Positions 42,246 through 50,903 of a DNA stretch of 64,000 bases are shown piece after piece. The notes below the pieces were generated by a model. That model ran no database searches. It was given only the letters and a program-made list of their open reading frames with translations, and was not told where the DNA came from. The position numbers were made by a program, and so were the translations under genes. This DNA is from Oligoflexia bacterium (GTDB lineage: Bacteria; Bdellovibrionota; Bdellovibrionia; Bdellovibrionales; Bdellovibrionaceae): NCBI GenBank assembly GCA_016861345.1, contig BOLD01000006.1:1-64000 (forward strand), in the 5' to 3' direction. The first letter of the stretch is position 1. Each line of letters opens with the position of its first letter.

Positions 42246-43150
42246 AGACTAAAGTGACAATCGTCGAAGTGGGCCTTCGAGATGGATTGCAAAATGAAAA
42301 GTTTCAGCTCACGACTGAGCAAAAGGTGCAGTTCGCCCACAAGTTGATTGATGCGGGCATTGAACGAATTGAGCTCGGGGCTTTTGTTCGTCCGGACTGG
42401 ATTCCTCAAATGGCAGGGTCCAAGGACGTGATTGATCAAGTGCTTCAGGCCACAACTCCAAAAACAAACAAAAAAATTCAAGCGGCCGCTCTTGTCCCAA
42501 ATGAACGGGGAATGCAAGATGCCCTTGAAACCAAAATTAAAGAAATTGCGATTTTTGCCGCGGCCTCTGAATCATTCTCAAAAAAGAATATTAACTGCAC
42601 AATTGAGGAAAGTTTTGAGCGATTTGTGCCAGTGATGAAACTTGCAAAGAAAAACAAAATTAAAGTGCGCGGCTATCTTTCAACCTGTTTTGGCTGCCCC
42701 TATGAAGGAAACGTACCTGAAAAGAAAGTTGTTGAACTGGCAAAAAGACTTTACAAAATGGGCTGCTATGAAATTTCAATCGGTGACACGATTGGCGTGG
42801 CTTCTCCAGCACAGGTTGAATCACTTTTCAAAAAACTAAAAAAAGTTATTCCAGTTAAAAAACTTGCCGGTCATTTTCATGACACCCGAGGCACAGCTTT
42901 GGCGAACATCTATGCTGCCTACAAGCTGGGAGTTCGCGTCTTTGACACAAGCCTTGGCGGTCTTGGCGGCTGCCCCTATGCTCCCGGCTCTGCAGGAAAT
43001 GTGGCCACCGAGGACGTCGTTTACATGTTTGATCAGATGAAAATCAAAACAGGCATTGATCTTAAGAAATTGATTAAGACCAATACCTGGGTATCGACAC
43101 TTATGGGCAAGGAATTGCCATCGCGAGTGAGTAAGGCCGAGAGAAACTAA
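42242..43150 (+). CDS. mvaB: hydroxymethylglutaryl-CoA lyase
   Basis: This enzyme cleaves HMG-CoA to acetoacetate and acetyl-CoA, the last step of leucine breakdown. The 302-residue protein has VEVGLRDGLQNE with the catalytic Arg13-Asp14, GYLSTCFGCPYEG, IGDTIGVASP, the metal-binding HFHDTRGTA and the Cys loop GGLGGCPYAPG. It has an ATGA overlap with the carrier protein and closes the operon. Isovaleryl-CoA dehydrogenase is not in this window. Confidence 0.93.
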   Translation: MKTKVTIVEVGLRDGLQNEKFQLTTEQKVQFAHKLIDAGIERIELGAFVRPDWIPQMAGSKDVIDQVLQATTPKTNKKIQAAALVPNERGMQDALETKIKEIAIFAAASESFSKKNINCTIEESFERFVPVMKLAKKNKIKVRGYLSTCFGCPYEGNVPEKKVVELAKRLYKMGCYEISIGDTIGVASPAQVESLFKKLKKVIPVKKLAGHFHDTRGTALANIYAAYKLGVRVFDTSLGGLGGCPYAPGSAGNVATEDVVYMFDQMKIKTGIDLKKLIKTNTWVSTLMGKELPSRVSKAERN

Positions 43151-43162
43151 GCCCTCAAATTG

Positions 43163-43206
43163 CAAAAGCAAGCCCCTGCAGACTTCGCCAGGGCTTGCTT
43201 TTGAGG
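43163..43206 (+). terminator. terminator of the leucine degradation operon
   Basis: CAAAAGCAAGCCC at 43163-43175 pairs with GGGCTTGCTTTTG at 43191-43203, extended inwards by CTG/CAG. It starts 13 bases after the mvaB stop and ends in TTTTG. The stem is long and strong. Confidence 0.8.
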
Positions 43207-43236
43207 CCACATCCGAACCGGATTTTGGAGGTTCGT

Positions 43237-43356
43237 ATGTCGGACAAAACACAGTTAGTTGCGTCTCGGCGAAAAAAGAAAAAAACTGAAGAATTTTTGA
43301 GGTTGGTTTTAACCATTCTTGAAATTCTTAGGACTATTCTCGACCTTTTGAAATAG
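43237..43356 (+). CDS. 39-residue basic amphipathic small protein
   Basis: A short frame starts at ATG 43237, five bases after a perfect GGAGG (43227-43231), and ends with TAG at 43356. The product has a basic start (SRRKKKKTEE) and then a Leu/Ile helix (EFLRLVLTILEILRTILDLL) that would be amphipathic, with charges every three to four residues. It could bind membrane, RNA or another protein. It follows the mvaB terminator and so needs its own promoter. The excellent ribosome site and the clear sequence pattern favour a real gene. I know no family. Confidence 0.5.
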   Translation: MSDKTQLVASRRKKKKTEEFLRLVLTILEILRTILDLLK

Positions 43357-43568
43357 GTTTACCCAAGGGTGCTTCAACATGTACAGGTCCTTGGGAGGGG
43401 ACTTTAAATCCTTCTGGTGTGGTGTCAGGGATGTAGGTCTGGTGCGAAGTCTGCGCTTTATGCCCTCATTTTTTTGAGATTTTTTTTCCCACAAATGAGG
43501 CAGATTATCCGCAACACATACAGCCATGCAGGTTATTTTTCAGTTTAGATTGGAACATAAATTGCTCA
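43357..43568. other. intergenic region with two imperfect hairpins
   Basis: CCCAAGG at 43362-43368 pairs with CCTTGGG at 43389-43395 and could end the small-protein mRNA, but it lacks a T-run. CCTCATTT at 43464-43471 pairs with AAATGAGG at 43493-43500 across a T-rich loop. No convincing open frame or tRNA is seen on either strand. Confidence 0.35.
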
Positions 43569-43574
43569 TATAAA
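43546..43574 (+). promoter_or_regulatory. weak candidate promoter of the hairpin-rich RNA
   Basis: TATAAA at 43569-43574 is a good -10 box; TAGATT at 43546-43551, 17 bases earlier, is a poor -35 box. A start near 43581 would give an RNA of about 190 bases ending at the 43739 terminator. Confidence 0.25.
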
Positions 43575-43580
43575 AAGGCA

Positions 43581-43775
43581 GAAGGAGGTCAGGGATTAGA
43601 AAACAAAAGTTTTTGAGATCTTCTACGGGACCGTCCGTAGCTCCGATTAAAAAATTAAATATGGGTATGTTAAATACCCGGCATTGCAAGATTAATTGCA
43701 ATTATTGAGATGACGACTTTTCTGCCGTCAATATTATAAAGCCCAAGATGTTGTGATCTTGGGCTTTCCTATTTT
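43581..43775 (+). ncRNA. candidate structured small RNA or regulatory leader
   Basis: Four short perfect stems follow one another: CTACGG/CCGTAG at 43623-43640, GGGTAT/ATACCC at 43663-43679, ATTGCAA/TTGCAAT at 43683-43702 and TGACG/CGTCA at 43711-43730. Then comes a strong terminator. No open frame runs through. It could be a free small RNA, or a leader that controls read-through into the gene at 43809. It does not match any riboswitch, 6S, tmRNA or SRP consensus that I can recall. The 5' end is a guess. Confidence 0.35.
43739..43775 (+). terminator. strong intrinsic terminator upstream of the 43809 gene
   Basis: AAGCCCAAGAT at 43739-43749 pairs perfectly with ATCTTGGGCTT at 43756-43766, followed by TCCTATTTTTAT. 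It ends only about 34 bases before the next gene, so that gene depends on read-through or on a promoter overlapping the terminator. Confidence 0.82.
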
Positions 43776-43808
43776 TATCTTTGGCCCTGGGCTTGCTACT
43801 CAAATGGC

Positions 43809-45320
43809 ATGTCCCAAAAAACAGTTACATCTGCTCTTATTTTCGTCCTCTGTAGCGCCCTAATTGCATTTGCCTACATCGCGCGAAAACCACTTTGTAT
43901 AGATTCCAAGATTGTCGAGAAAATTGACAGAGTCAGTGTCGAAGCTACTTCCGAGGCCTATCGCTGCGGATTGGGTCATCATGTCCCCTTTGATGAAAAG
44001 CTCTATTCAATTCTACCTGATTTGGCTCGGCGACTTTCACATTTTGAACGACTTTTTGAAGATGTGTCGCCATTAAAATATCGAATTCAAATTAGCTTGC
44101 TTGAGGGAGATCGCGACAGAACTTATAAAGTTCAAGATCATCATATTTTTTTAGGAACAAAATTGCTTCAGCAGCCAGGCGTTCTTGAAAAGGCAGTGAT
44201 CAAAGTTTGGCTTCAAGAAAAAATTGCTCCTGCCGTTTTAGCCGTGCCCACGTTTGAGGGTATTTTTGAAGACCTTTATTACAATGCGGTCACGGGAGAA
44301 AAAACGACCACCCAAAGTCGATGGCCCTTTGTTCTGAAGAATCTTCGATCTTACTGTCGAAGTGCAACACTTGCGCCAGAGCATATTGCAACTTGCAGTC
44401 AAGCGAATGAGGGGCAACTGCAATCTGATCTCGAAATAGTTCTTCCAAGTCTGCGGCCATTAATTACGGAGTCGCTCGTCTCAGCCTACTCTCAGTTGAA
44501 TGCTGAAGAGCGTATTCAGCTTTTGCACGGACTGCTTGCAGAAGCTCAACAGTGGAAAACGCAAAAAAAAGAAATCGTTTTCTCATCAGCTCTTATGCAT
44601 GAACAAGTCTATCTGGCGGCACAAGAAGTAGAAATGGTCTTGGATAATCTCTTGCGTTGGGGAAGGGATATCCCAACACTTTTGAAGCTTGGGCAATTGT
44701 TTGAACAAGAGCTGGGATTGCGGGGCTATTCTCAGTCTGGAGCTGCAACCTATGTGGATTATATTTTTATTCCTCAGGATGGGCTCGAGTTTTCAAAAGA
44801 ATTTACAACTGATTTATCAGCAGCAGCAGATCGTCGACCAGGTTTAATGGCAGCATTATTTGTAGGTAATAAACTGCAATTTCTGCCAAACTTGGAAACA
44901 ATTGATCAGGCATTATTCTCAAATATCCGTGCGCACCGAGCAGTCCTTCTTTCGTGTGAAGTTCCTAGTCACGACAAACTTTTATTCTTAGCAAAAAAAT
45001 CAGAAAAGCTTTTGGTCGTTCATCAATGTCTTGAGCTCGAAAAGTTAAAATTTAATGGTTATTTTAGTCATGGAATCGAGGGCTTTGCCCGAGAAAATCC
45101 AAATGTATCCTTTATTCAGTTGCACATGCCCTCGCTGTTGCAAGCTTGGCACTCTGGAGGAGCTAACCCACTGCCCTTGATTATGAGTCAGAACTGGAGA
45201 GATCCATTCTTTCAAAAGTTAGGCTGGCAGACGCCGAGATGGGACCAGCAGCTCAAAATCTATAAGCCCCAATCAGCGATTGAGGCTGTCGAGGCTTATC
45301 GATTAAAACCATCTTTATGA
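43809..45320 (+). CDS. single-pass membrane protein of unknown function
   Basis: The 503-residue protein has one N-terminal membrane anchor (about 8-26) and a large outer domain. No enzymatic motif is recognised. The text is mostly helical with conserved-looking aromatic patches ([40 protein letters not shown]). The start lies close to a strong terminator, suggesting conditional expression. The 3' end overlaps panD on the other strand by six bases. It is probably lineage specific. Confidence 0.7.
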   Translation: MSQKTVTSALIFVLCSALIAFAYIARKPLCIDSKIVEKIDRVSVEATSEAYRCGLGHHVPFDEKLYSILPDLARRLSHFERLFEDVSPLKYRIQISLLEGDRDRTYKVQDHHIFLGTKLLQQPGVLEKAVIKVWLQEKIAPAVLAVPTFEGIFEDLYYNAVTGEKTTTQSRWPFVLKNLRSYCRSATLAPEHIATCSQANEGQLQSDLEIVLPSLRPLITESLVSAYSQLNAEERIQLLHGLLAEAQQWKTQKKEIVFSSALMHEQVYLAAQEVEMVLDNLLRWGRDIPTLLKLGQLFEQELGLRGYSQSGAATYVDYIFIPQDGLEFSKEFTTDLSAAADRRPGLMAALFVGNKLQFLPNLETIDQALFSNIRAHRAVLLSCEVPSHDKLLFLAKKSEKLLVVHQCLELEKLKFNGYFSHGIEGFARENPNVSFIQLHMPSLLQAWHSGGANPLPLIMSQNWRDPFFQKLGWQTPRWDQQLKIYKPQSAIEAVEAYRLKPSL

Positions 45321-45692
45321 TTTTTTCTTGTGAACTTCGAAGCTACGCTTTTCTTTAATTTTATTTTTCGAATCGACAAAAACAACAGTGGGTTTGTGTT
45401 TTGGAGCCTCTTTGGCGTCCATTCCGCAATAGGCGCAGATAATCACAAGATCTCCCTTTTGAACATGGCGTGCGGCTGCGCCGTTCAGGCAGATGTCACC
45501 GCTTTTTCCTTCGATGACGTAAGTTGAAAATCGAGCCCCATTATTGCAATTATAAATATCAACTCGCTCATTCAAAAATAAGCCAGAGGCCTTGATCAGT
45601 TTCGGGTCAATTGAAATAGATCCTTCATAATTCAGATCGGCATCAGTGACAGTGGCGCGGTGAATTTTGCATTTCAACATTGATACATTCAT
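45315..45692 (-). CDS. panD: aspartate 1-decarboxylase
   Basis: PanD makes beta-alanine for pantothenate. The 125-residue proenzyme is self-cleaved between Gly and Ser in NYEGSISID to form the pyruvoyl group at the Ser near residue 25. [16 protein letters not shown] and [19 protein letters not shown] are typical. Its C-terminal tail is basic. The ATG follows AGGAGG by five bases. It is the last gene of the pan/coa operon, eleven bases after coaX. Confidence 0.94.
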   Translation of the reverse strand: MNVSMLKCKIHRATVTDADLNYEGSISIDPKLIKASGLFLNERVDIYNCNNGARFSTYVIEGKSGDICLNGAAARHVQKGDLVIICAYCGMDAKEAPKHKPTVVFVDSKNKIKEKRSFEVHKKKS

Positions 45693-45703
45693 GTGAGCCT
45701 CCT

Positions 45704-46474
45704 TTACGAATTGAGCTTTAAAGCAAGTAGAAGACCTTTCAGGACAAGGTCAGGTTGGATTTCATCACAGATATTTTGCTTTTCAAAAAGGCTTGAGAAG
45801 CCTCCGGTGCCAATAATGTAAGGCTTCTCGCCTTGAAAACATTCTTGAGCAATTTGATGAGAAATTTCTCGCATTGTTCCCATGTGGCCAAAATAAAGAC
45901 CCGACTGGATACTCTCAACTGTAGAGCGGCCGAGAGCTTCTTGCAGGGCAATGATTTCAACTGAGGGAAGTTTTGCCGTCTTGCTTTCAAGAGCCTCCAT
46001 GCAAAGGCGAAGTCCCGCGACAATCGATCCACCTAAGTATTGTTTCTCGCGAGAGATCGCGCAAAAAGTTGTGGCTGTGCCCAGATCTATAACAATCATA
46101 TTCTTATTGGGATACATGTGAGTTGCTGCAATGGCATTGGCTATTCGGTCGGCACCGACCTCAACAGGATTTCGATAATTAATTTTAAGACCTGTTTTGA
46201 CTCCAGCCTGGAGTAGAAAAGGAGTGATATTAAAATATTTTTTGCAAGCGTTTCGGAGTGAGTGAACCACGTCAGGAACGACTGAACAAATGGCAATTTG
46301 TGTGACTTGCTTTGGGTCAATGCCGTTTTCTCGCAATACTGAGCGTAGAAAAATCCCGGTCTCATCTGAAGATGATCCACTTTTTGAGGTTTTGCGGAAT
46401 CGAAACTTTAATTCATCTTTCTCAAAGACGCCGCCGAAAATTTGGCTATTGCCGACATCAAGGGCTAAAATCAT
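45704..46474 (-). CDS. coaX: type III pantothenate kinase
   Basis: CoaX phosphorylates pantothenate and is not inhibited by CoA. The 256-residue ASKHA-fold protein has [15 protein letters not shown] (phosphate 1), [26 protein letters not shown] (phosphate 2) and [14 protein letters not shown]. These are diagnostic of CoaX and not CoaA. Its ATG overlaps the coaBC stop as ATGA, so the two are coupled. Confidence 0.93.
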   Translation of the reverse strand: MILALDVGNSQIFGGVFEKDELKFRFRKTSKSGSSSDETGIFLRSVLRENGIDPKQVTQIAICSVVPDVVHSLRNACKKYFNITPFLLQAGVKTGLKINYRNPVEVGADRIANAIAATHMYPNKNMIVIDLGTATTFCAISREKQYLGGSIVAGLRLCMEALESKTAKLPSVEIIALQEALGRSTVESIQSGLYFGHMGTMREISHQIAQECFQGEKPYIIGTGGFSSLFEKQNICDEIQPDLVLKGLLLALKLNS

Positions 46475-47724
46475 ATAAGTACCTCTGATAAATACTGGCC
46501 CAGGTATTGGCCCAGTTCTGTTTTGCTATTTAACGTTATTGAATCCTGACCGCTCTGGTGAGCATGAAAAATATGAAGGCCTGTGTCCCAATTCATCTCG
46601 CTCATGTCGTTGTGAATGACAAGATCTGGCTTTGATCGAGATAAGACTTTATTGACAGCTTCTTGCCATTTGGCTTTTTGGTGAGTCGCCGTCATTTTGA
46701 ATGCGACAATCTTAATAGCTGAATTTTTTGAAAAGTCTCTGATTTGATCTAAGAGTTTGGGATTTCTCTTCAGTCGGATAGTCACTTCTGACTCGGAAGA
46801 AATTTTTTGGTCGGGGTTTGGCTCTAGGGTTTCGTCCCCTGCCTGAATTGATAAAATTGAAAAATCAGACACCGCAGCAGCATGAATAACAGCAGCGTAA
46901 TCATTGGTCTTCAACAAACTTTGCAGTTGACGTTCAAGATCAAGAAAAGTTTCAAAGGTCACTTTTTCACAAGAGTTCTGGGGTCTGACTGCATTCTTCG
47001 CATGCAGATAAGTGACGTCAAATCCAAGTTCAATCAAAACATCAGCAAGATGGGCACCAGTTGTGCCTGTGCTTTTATTTGAGAGAACTCGGACTTGATC
47101 TATGGGCTCCGCAGTTCCGCCCGAGGTGATGAGAATTTTTTTTGCTTCACTTTTTCGAATTGGCTGTGTTTGAGTGCTCGCGGGGCGTTTTAATGCTGTT
47201 TCGATTTCGTGAAAAATCAATTCAGGATCAAGAAGTTTTCCATAGCCCACTTCGCCGCAGGCAAGCACTCCAGAGGCTGTTTCAAGAATGCCCACACCAA
47301 GGGCCTTCAGTTTTTGGATCGAGGCCGCAGTTACAGGATGCAGATACATCGCTGTGTTCATCGCAGGAGCGATGAGAAAGGGTTTTTCAAATTGATGAGA
47401 TAGAAATAAGGTTGTTGCGATGTCGTCTCCGACCCCTTGAGAAATTTTGTTTATATAGTTCGCTGTGGCGGGGCAAACAAGAACAAGGTCTGCCCAGCGG
47501 CTCAGGTGAATGTGGTCCATAATCGTTCCACGTTCCCACATATCCGAGACCACAGGCTTTCCGGTAAGGCCCTCTAGCGTGGCGTTTCCCACAAACTGAA
47601 GTGCCGACTTGGTGGCAACAACTTGGACTTCAAATCGATTTTGAACCAGCTTTGAAATCAATGCGCAAGCTTTGTAACAAGCAATTGATCCCGTCATAAT
47701 GAAGAGAATTTTAGATTTGGACAT
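46471..47724 (-). CDS. coaBC: bifunctional phosphopantothenoylcysteine synthetase/decarboxylase
   Basis: The first half (about 1-180) is the FMN flavoprotein Coa[31 protein letters not shown] across the active-site His, and APAMNTAMY. The second half is Coa[23 protein letters not shown] with the nucleotide site, HAAAVSDF and VAFKMTAT. I choose the ATG at 47724, giving 417 residues and a 14-base overlap with panC; GTGAGG lies upstream. A TTG two codons earlier is less likely. It catalyses two consecutive CoA steps. Confidence 0.93.
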   Translation of the reverse strand: MSKSKILFIMTGSIACYKACALISKLVQNRFEVQVVATKSALQFVGNATLEGLTGKPVVSDMWERGTIMDHIHLSRWADLVLVCPATANYINKISQGVGDDIATTLFLSHQFEKPFLIAPAMNTAMYLHPVTAASIQKLKALGVGILETASGVLACGEVGYGKLLDPELIFHEIETALKRPASTQTQPIRKSEAKKILITSGGTAEPIDQVRVLSNKSTGTTGAHLADVLIELGFDVTYLHAKNAVRPQNSCEKVTFETFLDLERQLQSLLKTNDYAAVIHAAAVSDFSILSIQAGDETLEPNPDQKISSESEVTIRLKRNPKLLDQIRDFSKNSAIKIVAFKMTATHQKAKWQEAVNKVLSRSKPDLVIHNDMSEMNWDTGLHIFHAHQSGQDSITLNSKTELGQYLGQYLSEVLI

Positions 47725-48466
47725 TGTCAATTAACCTCACTTCACCTAAACGAACGGCAACAAAGCGGCGACCGAGTAAATCCACACAGTAATCCACACC
47801 AAAGCCCGCCTGTGTGAGCTGATGATGAGCTTCTGTTGCTGATATTTTTTGATTAATAATTCTGTAAATTTCTGGAGCTTTTTTTCTTTCCTCATTTGAA
47901 AGACGAACATTGCGAGAACTCATCGCAAGCCCATCTGATTCGCGCAGGGTTGGGCAGGGAACAATTGTGACAGGAAGAAAGAAAGCCTTGACCATGTTTT
48001 GAATCAAGGTCAGCTGTTGAAAATCTTTTTCGCCGAAATACGCCCGTGTCGGCTGTACAATTTGAAAGAGCTTCATAACAATTGTCAAAACTCCGTCAAA
48101 GTGGCCGGGGCGGTCTTTACCACACAAAAGTTTACTGAAGTCAGACTCAATAATTTTATAGGTGTATTGGTCAGGGTAAATGGATTCAAAAGTGGGGGCA
48201 AAAATAATATCGACCCCGTTTTTTTCTGCGAGAGCAAGGTCAGCATCCCAGGTCTGGGGATATTTTTCAAAATCCTTCTTGTCGTTAAACTGAGTTGGGT
48301 TCACAAAAATACTCAACACAGAGATTTCATTTTCCATTCGAGCTTTTTGAAGCAAAGACTCGTGTCCAGCGTGTAGAGCTCCCATTGTTGGAGCAAATCC
48401 AAGGCTTTTGCCCGCATGCGATTTTCGAAGCTCGATATATTCAGCAGGAGTCCGTGCAATGATCAT
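47711..48466 (-). CDS. panC: pantothenate synthetase (pantoate-beta-alanine ligase)
   Basis: PanC joins pantoate and beta-alanine with ATP. The 251-residue protein shows GFAPTMGALHAGHESLL (the HIGH-type motif), SIFVNPTQFNDKKDFEKYP, YFGEKDFQQLTLIQNM and GLAMSSRNVRL (KMSKS-like). It is slightly short for the family (about 280). It has an ATGA overlap with panB and overlaps coaBC at its end. Confidence 0.94.
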   Translation of the reverse strand: MIIARTPAEYIELRKSHAGKSLGFAPTMGALHAGHESLLQKARMENEISVLSIFVNPTQFNDKKDFEKYPQTWDADLALAEKNGVDIIFAPTFESIYPDQYTYKIIESDFSKLLCGKDRPGHFDGVLTIVMKLFQIVQPTRAYFGEKDFQQLTLIQNMVKAFFLPVTIVPCPTLRESDGLAMSSRNVRLSNEERKKAPEIYRIINQKISATEAHHQLTQAGFGVDYCVDLLGRRFVAVRLGEVRLIDNVQI

Positions 48467-49251
48467 GAGTAGGATTCCTTATCGGTCGGAAATTTTTCAG
48501 CAACCACGTCTTCGTGATAGTCATTTAGTGCGCCCAAGAGAAGATCATAGCCATTCAAATATTTTTTTAAAAACTTAGGAGCAAATTTATTGTTCATTCC
48601 TAACATATCTTGAAGAACCAAGACCTGGCCATCGGTGTGGACTCCGGCACCGATTCCAATTGTGGGAATATCTAGCTTCTCAGAAATTTCCTTTGCAAGT
48701 TCAGATGGCACACATTCAAGCACAATTGAAAAACATCCCGCTGTTTGCAATTGTTCTGCTTGCTCGAGAATGTCTTCATACTCTTGCGGAGTTTTTCCCT
48801 GAACTTTAAATCCGCCCAGCTGGTGAATCGATTGCGGAGTTAGTCCAATATGACCCATGACAGGAACTCCGCTCTCAACGACGTGACGGATAAAGCCTAA
48901 ATTTCCTTTTGCGCCCTCAAGCTTCACGGCGTGGGCACCGGCCTTCATAATTTTTTCGACAGCAGTCATGTTTGTTGTGAGATCTTTTCGATAAGAGAGA
49001 AAGGGCATATCGCCCACAATAAATTTAGAGGGTGCACCCTTAGCAACAGCTTGGGTATGAAGAGCCATCAGAGAAACGCTGGCGTTCAGAGTGGTTGGGT
49101 GCCCGTGCATGACCATGGCCAGGCTATCACCCACAAGAACCGTATCGATTTCAGAGTCATTAATAATTTGTGCTGACCAGTAATCGTAACAAGTGACCAT
49201 TGAGATTTTTTTTCCAGATTTTTTGTGAGCAGCAAAATCACTGATTTTCAT
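48463..49251 (-). CDS. panB: 3-methyl-2-oxobutanoate hydroxymethyltransferase
   Basis: PanB adds a hydroxymethyl group to ketoisovalerate to make ketopantoate. From the ATG at 49251 it has 262 residues, the normal length: MVTCYDYWSAQI, VLVGDSLAMVMHGHPTT, DMPFLSY, KLEGA, VMGHIGLTPQS, LGGFKVQGKT and IGIGAG. AAAGGATC precedes this ATG; a longer reading from 49359 would run 36 residues into the previous gene. It overlaps the Rossmann gene by 14 bases. Confidence 0.94.
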   Translation of the reverse strand: MKISDFAAHKKSGKKISMVTCYDYWSAQIINDSEIDTVLVGDSLAMVMHGHPTTLNASVSLMALHTQAVAKGAPSKFIVGDMPFLSYRKDLTTNMTAVEKIMKAGAHAVKLEGAKGNLGFIRHVVESGVPVMGHIGLTPQSIHQLGGFKVQGKTPQEYEDILEQAEQLQTAGCFSIVLECVPSELAKEISEKLDIPTIGIGAGVHTDGQVLVLQDMLGMNNKFAPKFLKKYLNGYDLLLGALNDYHEDVVAEKFPTDKESYS

Positions 49252-49960
49252 AGAAAGATCCTTTGTATTCGGGGAAATAAGTTTGAACGAAGGCAGAATA
49301 AATTTTTTGTCCAGCATGTCCTTGAAGGGCCTGCAAATGTCGAGATATAGTGAGAGCATCTTTTCTGGCCAGCGGCCCTGTTAAAGCGCTCTCGGGGTGA
49401 GCTTTGAGATTCGACACGATTTGCTCTAGGTAGGGAACCAAGGCAGAATTGGGCAGTCCCATTTTTTGAAACTCTTTAAAAGTTTCTTGCCAAAGAAGCG
49501 TTGTGAAATTGCCGCTAAAAACACAGAGCCCGTGATAAAGAGCCTTTCTCTCAGGTGCAATCATGTGGCAAGAATTATGAAGCCCCGGCAAGAGTACATT
49601 GATGGGCTTATCTGAAGAGGTCACAAAATGGATTTTCTTGTAAGTCGGCAGATCATAGAGATCAAAACCAAAGGTCATCAAAGGGTGAATCCCAATCAGA
49701 CCTGGGATTTCAAGAGCGCCAGAAAAATGAAGCAGGATTTTATTTTGCAGATGTTTCAGGTGAGCTTGATAAAAAGGCTCAATCTGTGAATCAGAGATCA
49801 AAATCAGAATGTGGGTCGCTGTTTCGGCCCTGGATTGAAGCAGTTCAGGAGCTGTTTTTTTATTCCAAGAATCAAAAGGGATATTTAATAGTTCAAGATA
49901 GTGCGAAAAGTGTTTGGCCATTCGGCCATCGCCAATAATAAGATACTTTGGTGAACTCAT
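49238..49960 (-). CDS. Rossmann/DUF2520-type oxidoreductase, candidate ketopantoate reductase
   Basis: From the ATG at 49960 (AGGGACAGG upstream) it has 240 residues. The N-terminal Rossmann start is YLIIGDGRMAKHFSHYL. HFSGALEIPGLIGIHPLMTFG and the C-terminal TGPLARKDALTISRHLQAL fit the DUF2520 group of the 6-phosphogluconate-dehydrogenase-like superfamily. It opens the operon panB-panC-coaBC-coaX-panD, which otherwise lacks ketopantoate reductase. PanG of Francisella is a known PanE-unrelated ketopantoate reductase. Ketopantoate reduction is therefore my leading inference, but the identity with PanG is not proven. Confidence 0.75.
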   Translation of the reverse strand: MSSPKYLIIGDGRMAKHFSHYLELLNIPFDSWNKKTAPELLQSRAETATHILILISDSQIEPFYQAHLKHLQNKILLHFSGALEIPGLIGIHPLMTFGFDLYDLPTYKKIHFVTSSDKPINVLLPGLHNSCHMIAPERKALYHGLCVFSGNFTTLLWQETFKEFQKMGLPNSALVPYLEQIVSNLKAHPESALTGPLARKDALTISRHLQALQGHAGQKIYSAFVQTYFPEYKGSFYENQ

Positions 49961-50197
49961 GGTACCTGTCCCTTTCTGGATCAAGTCCTACTTCAACAAA
50001 AAACAAAATACGCAAGGAGGTCATTGTTCGCGAATCAAAAAACACGAATCACTGCCTCAAGGGGCAATCTATTCAATTTGGCCTGTGAAATCAATGGGTT
50101 TGTTTAAAATCAATTTATTGCGAAATGGTGTCTGGATTCGGTCCGAGAATCTCATAAATCACAAGCAAGAGCGGCCTGTGCGGATATTTTCAATTCT

Positions 50198-50222
50198 AAC
50201 TCTGGGCACTTAGCCCAGAGTT
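50198..50222 (-). terminator. perfect hairpin downstream of the haem protein gene
   Basis: AACTCTGGGC at 50198-50207 pairs with GCCCAGAGTT at 50213-50222 around a five-base loop. It lies 33 bases past the stop of the minus-strand gene at 50256. No T-run is present on either side. The rest of 49985-50255 shows no gene I trust. Confidence 0.45.
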
Positions 50223-50255
50223 ACTCTGACTAAATGAATGATAACTACAAACGAT

Positions 50256-50789
50256 TTATTTCTTCAGCTCAACCCAAACAATCCCACGGAAATCGCCAAC
50301 ATTGAATCCGGTCGCCTGATCTTTGGGGTAAATTTTTGTAATGGTCTTTTTTAACTCGGGGTCAATCTGAGTTCCATGGCATGTCACGCACAACTGTTGT
50401 GCATATAATGGTTCAGCATAGCCCCATTTGCCTTTTTCAATTTCGACGACTTCAGGTGCGGCAGGAGCATTTCCGTTTGTGGCCTTATATTTTTCCAAAA
50501 TAGACAGGGCCCATTTGGGAGCGGCATTATTTTCGTTACGCAATTTTAGGCTGGTGCGACCAATCTTCATATTTTCAGTCGATTTTTCTTTGGCAATCTG
50601 CGGGGCTTTGTTTTTGCAGACCTCAATTGCCTCATGTGGAGATTTTTTTAAACCTTCTTGCAATTGTCCTATTAAAGTTTTTTTGAAATCCGCTACTTTT
50701 GGTTGAGCTTCTGCTATAATGGACTCTTTTGTTGTTTGTGCATTTGCGACAATAGCCAAGAGCGATAATGATAAAATAAGAATCTTCAC
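50256..50789 (-). CDS. exported c-type haem protein, DUF3365 (Tll0287-like)
   Basis: The 177-residue protein has a signal peptide (cleavage near ANAQ, about 17). One haem site is CVTCHG at about 133-138. EAIEVCKNKAPQIAKEKS, IGRTSLKLRNENNAAPKWA and the end GFNVGDFRGIVWVELKK match the DUF3365 family. Such proteins are thought to be redox or gas-sensing haem proteins in the periplasm. The ATG has AAGGAGG upstream. It is a single-gene unit between divergent or unlinked neighbours. Confidence 0.85.
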   Translation of the reverse strand: MKILILSLSLLAIVANAQTTKESIIAEAQPKVADFKKTLIGQLQEGLKKSPHEAIEVCKNKAPQIAKEKSTENMKIGRTSLKLRNENNAAPKWALSILEKYKATNGNAPAAPEVVEIEKGKWGYAEPLYAQQLCVTCHGTQIDPELKKTITKIYPKDQATGFNVGDFRGIVWVELKK

Positions 50790-50903
50790 GATTCCCTCCT
50801 TGTAACTGTATTAACTCAATTTAATCTGATTTTTAGGGCTTATCAATACGATTATCGATAGATCCCTGCGGCAAAAGAATGTCGGGGGTAATTTCGACGA
50901 TTA

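Noticed and set aside
43309-43527. Minus-strand frame of 72 residues
   Set aside because: It overlaps the better-supported small gene on the other strand, contains hairpin sequence and lacks a ribosome site.
49914-50213. Plus-strand frame of 99 residues beside the Rossmann gene, with AAGGAGG at 50014-50020
   Set aside because: The frame starts inside the opposite gene, no start codon in this frame sits at the right distance from the AAGGAGG, and the TTG that does follow gives only 27 codons at too short a spacing.
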